Of a stretch of 64,000 bases of DNA, positions 58,023 through 64,000 are shown piece after piece. A program made the translations under genes and the position numbers. Under the pieces are notes generated by a model. That model did not search any database. It had not been told where the DNA came from and saw nothing but the letters and a program-made list of their open reading frames with translations. Source of the stretch: Stichopus chloronotus (Eukaryota; Echinodermata; Holothuroidea; Aspidochirotida; Stichopodidae); NCBI GenBank assembly GCA_021234535.1, contig CM037850.1, positions 20,944,446 to 21,008,445 of the forward strand. Direction: 5' to 3'. Position 1 is the stretch's first letter, and the number at the start of each line of letters is the position of its first letter.

Positions 58023-60530
58023 TATGCATCGAACGCATTATTTATGTCAAATTTCTCGGTAAAGACGCCAAATAAGTTGAAAGACCTGAAAATGTAGCCT
58101 ATTGTGACCACCTAACCATTTGTCCCAGTAACAGTGTTCAGATATCTTGAAATGATTTCATGACAGGTACAGCCGGGTAGCCGGAGTAACCACCTTGAAA
58201 GTCATTTCGATGTTGTAACCTATCTGTGGTGGGGGACAAGGGGCGCTTGTTATCTGGAAAATCGTGCGTCCCCACCACGTCTCGTCCCTACACCGCATGA
58301 ACCTATATTTGGTGAGATATCCAACTGTCAGTTTTCGTGTGATTTGATCCCTACAGGTAAGACAACAATCTCACTTGGAGGTCTGATTTTGAAGCTTGAG
58401 TTTACATTTAGATTAAACCCAAAACATTTTGTACTGAAAGCTTACATGTAGACTGCAGAATGAATCAAAACGGCAACATTCCACGTTTTTTACGTATTTT
58501 CGGAGAGAGCATCAGAACAAAACACTGAAAAGTGATATTCACGTTTCCATTCTGTGTGCCTCTAATTGCGCCCATCCGTCCCTTAAGACCGGCTCATGCT
58601 CAAGAACTGCATCGCGCGATGGCTAGATTAAAGGAATATAGCAGTCTCGTACCCAATGGCTATAAAATTGATTTTTTACTTGATGTTCTATTCAGCGAGG
58701 CGAAACCGCAATATCAAGTTTCATTTGTTGTTCTTGTGGGCTTAACTTCGGTAGAACGAACCCTTGTCCTAATGCTAGCAGAAGGCCGAGAGTGTACATT
58801 TTTGCCTAATATAGTTGCATGTGCAACTTCGGTACATTACTTGTATGTACACCACAACGTCTTCGTTAAATTGTTCATACGTACATATACAGACAGCTAC
58901 AGTTTGTACTAATGGCAGCTACAGTGTGTATGTAGTAGGCCCACTGTGTGTAGATACTGGAAACACAATAAACTGTTATCATGGTAATTTTCAATCACAC
59001 GATTTACGATCATAGTGAACATCTATTTACCGCAGCATGCTACTTAAGACGCCACAACTGTCCAAGTACCTTCAGATATCTGTATAGTCGCGACTTCATA
59101 ATCCTATGTACGGTAAAATCCTGCACCATTGTTATTAATAGGTCACTCATATAGTTGTCGTCAAGCGCACGCAAAAGAAGCACCTTTGTTCAGTAACACA
59201 ATCGTCTGTAACACAATCGAGCGACTTCCAATCTGCCAATCCGCACAGACGTTGATAGCGCTTTTTACACCATAAAAATTGAACAAAGGTCAACTCTGTG
59301 CTGCACTGTATTTAAGTTGAAATTTTCGTGCGAGAGGAACATATTTTAGCATGTATGAATTGTTTGTAGCAACCGGTGGGTGTATAGCGCTGGCGATATG
59401 GAGAAGTATGAACTGGCCTTTAAACATGTTGCTACTAACTCTGTGTCCTAGAAGTTTTTCTATAACACAACCTCAGCCCATGATCAGTGATGGCTTGCTA
59501 TTATGCCAAATTCAGACCTCAGTGACGTCACATGAGGAGCCTTTTATAGGACTAAAATATAGACCTACTGAGTGAAGGTACCACAGCAACACATGGAAAA
59601 TTTTAGCCCAAAACATGGTTGCATATTAGTTAAAAATGTTCCAAATTTGTTGAAAATCAAAGATGTCTGTTGATACGTACCATGTGCAACAACCAACGCC
59701 TACCACACTGTATTATACGATTTAATGACCTTGATCTTTGACTCCTTATTACGTTACCCGATTTTGACTGTTCAGCATCGAACGAAAGCAATCAGTACAC
59801 AGTGCTATATAGAAGCTCTGGCTGTATATGGGCGCAGCACTATAGATGTTGTGAGGAAGCTTTGAAAAAGAATTTGAGAACCAACTTAGAAAGCCCCTTC
59901 AGCACTACTGAACTTAAAAGGTCAATATTTTGCACTGGTAGGAATGTCCTGTATCAGTGCCTCATTAATAACCTTTACGTGGTTGTTATTTTATCTTTAA
60001 TTTGGAAAGCATGTTGTGTATATCAGTTAAATGTCTAGGAACTTAGTTTCTCTCCACAACATGAAGGCTGGAATAGAAACCATGTTCAAGGCAGTGAACT
60101 CATCTAAACGAGTTCACAGTTCTGTTACCAAGGAAAGCCTAAAAGATCGCGTAGATGAAAATGTTAACTTGAAACGTCGGTGCGGAAAAAACAAGTTTAC
60201 ACTTATTTTTTCAGTGTTTGTAAAATTTTCTCCATGCCAGTTTATATAGTGTCTGAAGTCAAGATTCAGTACTTCCACTTCAAATTTCTTCACAGATTCA
60301 TTGCCAGAAACAAACTTTTAATGGCTATGTGAGAATGTGAGTCTGATCTCTGCTGCTTTTTTCTTATCGAAACAGGAAGCTTTCAAAAAAGTGTTCCTTA
60401 AGGAAGAAGGTTCTCAAAAAAAAAAAAAAAAAAAACTAATACTTTCTTTGGTTATAAAGTCAATAATCCAAGTCAATCAATAAAGTGATATGGAAACAAA
60501 ATATTAAAACAAGGAAATCATTATCACCAT
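58023..60530. other. Intergenic DNA, no gene recognised
   Basis: A 126-residue open frame at 58532-58912 has no family match I recognise. Near 60154-60200 the words GATGAAAATGTTAACTTG and GAAACGTCGGTG resemble 3' regions of Penelope-like copies, suggesting another relic, but no GIY-YIG motif accompanies them. Confidence 0.35.
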
Positions 60531-60607
60531 CAATCAATTAATCAACGAACGAACCAACCAATCAATCAATCCATGCATGTGAATCAATCAGTCAATCAAT
60601 CAATAAA
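60531..60607 (+). repeat. Degenerate (CAAT)n/(CAAC)n tract
   Basis: CAATCAATTAATCAACGAAC, AACCAACCAATCAATCAATC and similar; interrupted tetranucleotide repeat. Confidence 0.85.
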
Positions 60608-63600
60608 ACGTGTATCAGTTGAAACAGTGTGCATCGGACAAATGGTCAAACTAAAGGGATCCCTATTATGTTACATACAAACGATTATTTCTGATTGAGT
60701 AATTAATGATTCACTTTTTTTTTTTTTTTTAAATTAATGACCAGACACTTGTATGTATTAATTCATATGCCCAGAGCAAGTACATGTTAGGGTCTAAAAC
60801 AAAAAAAGAATGAGTATGTGCAATTGTTAAATGTGAGATTTTACTAATTATGGCAGATTATATTGCAGTTTAATGTTTATGTAGCCTTCAAAATCCTCAC
60901 ATGTCTATGGATATCAACTCCATGAGCCCATTTCGGGTACATCTACAACATGCCCAATCTAACTTTTCACTTATGTTAAATTTTAATGTTAAGTAAGAAC
61001 AAAGAAAAACTTCGTGTAATACTTTGCCACTGACATGGCATTTTGGTAACTTTGATACACTTGGAAATCTTTCTAAAATTGATCTGCGAAGTTTGTCTAA
61101 TAGGAAGAAGATTTGACATGGGGTTCGAAATTCATGCAGTGAAACATAAGTCTCTTTCAGTAAATTTCATTGAATTGTCATTTACATATGTCTTTCACCC
61201 AAACGTAAAAAACAGAGGTTTGGTCAAATTTAACACAATTCATAGTCCAGAAGTCAACATGTTCCATTCCTTTCCGTTTTGTTATAGTTTTAAACCATGG
61301 AATTACAAATAAAGACAAATGCGATAACTATAGGTACAGGATGTCTGACAATCCACTCGACGTAAAGAAGGCTCATGTATGGAAAATAAAAACTACAGGC
61401 TTACTAGAGTATAATTGTCCATCTTTATAAATATAAGCCTACAGGTATACAATCCCATTAGCTCTGTTGCTATCAATATGTCTGCCTAGGTGTTCGATAA
61501 AGAAACTAAAACTACACCAAGATCATCATTACAGTAACTATTCAGACTTGTCCCACTACACGATAGAGTATAAATTCAGTATGCGTTCCTATAGATCTCT
61601 AGATCTCCAGTGATTATTTAGGGCACATCTGGTTCCCACAACTGTCGAACTTGAGGTCAAAATAGAGACAATTGTTAAGTTACCGAATAGCTTTTACTTG
61701 GGTCAACTCTGGATCGCATCGTCGCGGTTATATGTTGGGCATTTACGTCAAATTCTCCACAGGTGCAGTTTCTATACAAATGTCTTTGTTTTTTTTAATA
61801 TTAATACTTTTAATAATATTCAGGTGTAAGAAGTTGTCTTGAATTTGTATGCACATCAAGAATAACGTGTATGGCGTGACCTTGAAATAATGTTTCTCAG
61901 TGAAGTCAGGGGCTGAAGTTTTAATGTACCCAGTCCTGATTCATGCAGAGGCTTGGCAAAGCTTCAGTTGACAGTTTTACTTGGTATAAGCGATGGGGTT
62001 CGGATCTCAATTGCAAAATGCCATGGGAAGGTTGCAATTGTCAAGAAGCCTTTAATTGACCTAATCAAAGAATGTTGAGAAAGGCAAAACCATTCGCGAG
62101 TACGTGTGATAGGAATGTGCATATATTACACAGCCAGGGAAAAAGCTTCCTTTTTCCGGGAAATTATTTTGTTTTTGTGCGGTAACTAACAAAGCACGAT
62201 AAAATTGCTTGGTCTCTTCCTATGGAAAATATGATTTTCGCGTGCAGTTACTAAAGGCATGAAGTAAAAAGCACAATTTCCACCTGGGACTTGTGCTAAG
62301 ATTCCGATCGCACCTCTCCCCCGTCGAGGACTTGAAGGGAACAAAAAAAAAAAAGGCAAAACAAGGCAGCAAAGCTTCAGTCGATTTTTTGAGGTCTGCT
62401 TAAACTTAAAACTGTGCACTTCAAACTGGGTATTTCAAACCTACAGAAATCTATAGCTTCAACGCAGTTAAAAATTAATTACAACCGTGACGAAGAGGTA
62501 ACTCTCTGAAAAGTGAGGGGAATAGACCCCCAGCCACAAGTGGCGACTATTCCTCCACTTCCCCACCCCCTCTTCTTGCTGCCACTTCGTGCAATATGAG
62601 GAGCATATCAAAATCCTCAACTAGTTACAATTTTGCCCCTACATTGCTTCCCCAAGAGTAAATAAACTCTCACTCAAGAGCCTGGGTGAACTTTCAGTAC
62701 TACTGAGGATGCAAATTTCCTTAGTTAGGTCTTAGTTTTTTGGTCTTTGAAGAAATTTACATGCAGGGATGACTTTATTGCGAATGGTAGACCTAAAAAG
62801 CATTTTACCGATTTAAAATGGCTACGAATTTAGTAACTTGCAATGAAATGCCCTTTGTCCGTTCAAGTTCAATCTCCGTTATCCACTCCCGCCAAAATTG
62901 AACTTTCAATTTACTTTCCATCCTCACATGTCTTGTCCCATATCTAACATTGACCTCAACCTTCAACCCATTGAATAGGTTGCTATGTAAGGTTTTGGCA
63001 AGACTAACTCTCTTGTGTATAGTAATATTAGGTGTACTAAAAAGTAAAAGATACAAGTCTGTTTAATACCTTGTTCCTTACATGTTTGGTATATACCCAA
63101 ACAATGTATCACATGTGTGAAAAGTGTATCAGTACTGCAAAGTTTTACTCTATAATCTATACCGTATTCAGTTCTACTGTATCATTAGTTTGAAATTACG
63201 TGTTCATCAAGGTTTCATAACACCGAGTGACAAAATAATAATCTAAAAGATGACAGAACGTTAAAGAAGACATAATCAAAGTTCGTCATAAGCATTACAT
63301 TCGTACCAATAAATGCTGTACTGTAACTCTGATTAGCCGCTGATTATACCTGACTACCTGTTTGATCTAAGGGCAGATTTCTTCAGCACAAACCTCGAAA
63401 ATTTAAAAATTTCATATGAAAAACTCAAGTTAGTTTCCAAAATTAATACTTAAGTTCTCCTAAAGCGCCAAGTTAATTACTACTTATCAATTTTGCGGAT
63501 AGCATTCTGAAAAGGGAATACTTCGGACGGGCTTTGCGGCAAACTATGCCGGCCTCTTCTCTTGGCAACTCATTATTGCCTTTGCCAGTTTGTCTGCTAC
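60608..63600. other. Intergenic DNA, no gene recognised
   Basis: Long T12 run near 60717-60731 and the diverged dispersed repeats noted at 60890 and 61126. No exon or RNA gene could be supported. Confidence 0.4.
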
Positions 63601-63747
63601 CTTGTCCTCATGCACAAGTCAGGCACTAGCGGTGCCATGAATGGGGGAGGGATGGGTGCCAAAGACGGACTAGACTTCATACTTTCAAGAGAGAATCTTT
63701 TTTCACAAATATCAGAAACTGCACTTAAGCTACTAACTGCTGTAGCA
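63601..63747 (+). CDS. Possible internal or first coding exon, unknown gene
   Basis: An open segment between an acceptor-like CATGCACAAG (or ACAAGTCAG) and a good donor GCAG|GTGAGG encodes SGTSGAMNGGGMGAKDGLDF then ILSRENLFSQISETALKLLT and AVAG. The composition (Gly-rich start, then an amphipathic helix-like stretch) looks coding, and a start at the ATG 63637 is also possible. I do not recognise the family. The rest of the gene would lie beyond 64000. Confidence 0.3.
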
Positions 63748-64000
63748 GGTGAGGTTATGCATAAAAAAGAATATCTTTGTCCGCATTAAAAAACTCCGCT
63801 CCGCATACACTGGCAATGGTAATATAACTAACCATGCCTGAGTGTTTCAATAGGAATGAACTACAAGGTATTGCTTTCACTATACTACAATGTGTGGGGC
63901 CAACTACGGGTAAACTTGAAACTAGCAGGGAAAGATTTTAACCTTTGTAACCCCGCTGATGACGCAGCTGTCATTTTGGCATATCATATCAGTTATTTAT

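Noticed and set aside
58532..58912. 126-residue open frame (LHRAMARLKEYSSLVPNGYK)
   Set aside because: No recognised domain, no convincing splice sites and no neighbouring exons; the second half becomes low quality.
60031..60249. Open frame with NVNLKRRCGKNKF
   Set aside because: Contains a GAAACGTCGGTG word typical of retroelement 3' regions, but no catalytic motif, so it is noted only as a possible relic.

Overview
The window reads as a stretch of AT-rich animal nuclear DNA. It has short spliced exons with GT..AG junctions, long introns, many minisatellites, MITE-like hairpins, long poly-G/poly-C tracts and decayed retroelements. Nothing bacterial, organellar or viral-genome-like is seen. 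The gene content (a nucleoplasmin-like domain protein, a cytosolic sulfotransferase, a TspO-like membrane protein) and the frequent word GGCCTA within TAGGCCTA-like contexts suggest an invertebrate deuterostome. Echinoderm, perhaps a sea cucumber, is my best guess, but this is inference only.

Layout. (1) 2.8-6.4 kb, minus strand: a three-coding-exon gene for a 303-residue, about eight-pass membrane protein of the TspO/MBR-like (tryptophan-rich sensory protein) type. (2) 7.7-8.2 kb: a hAT-like non-autonomous element. (3) about 12.4-24.7 kb, plus strand: an eight-exon gene whose exons join in a single frame. It encodes an N-terminal nucleoplasmin-like (NPL) domain, an acidic linker, a long Ser/RG-rich low-complexity region and two C-terminal C2H2 zinc fingers (511 aa in the shortest model). 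Its introns carry minisatellites, one of which repeats a splice-donor-like sequence right at an exon edge, and a pair of TIR MITEs. (4) 25.3-33 kb: minisatellites and MITE-like hairpins, no gene recognised. (5) 34.1-43.4 kb, plus strand: a cytosolic sulfotransferase locus in which exons 1-3 are present twice (set A and set B) but exons 4-6 only once. Set A plus exons 4-6 gives a perfect 300-residue SULT. Set B has lost the AG acceptor of its exon 2.

(6) 43.9-46.1 kb: the 3' end of a non-LTR retrotransposon, then a decayed Ty3/Gypsy-type gag-protease relic. (7) 46.5-57 kb: palindromes, low complexity and unrecognised DNA. (8) 57.2-58.0 kb: a Penelope-like GIY-YIG endonuclease fragment followed by long (TA)n and (GATA)n tracts. 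(9) 58-64 kb: mostly unrecognised, with one possible exon near the right edge.

The genes do not form an operon and are probably functionally unrelated. The two most interesting items are the NPL + C2H2 protein, which recalls the domain order of plant HD2-type histone deacetylases, and the 3+3+3 exon arrangement of the sulfotransferase locus. All exon boundaries come from reading frame, intron phase and splice-site inspection; no transcript or database evidence was available.
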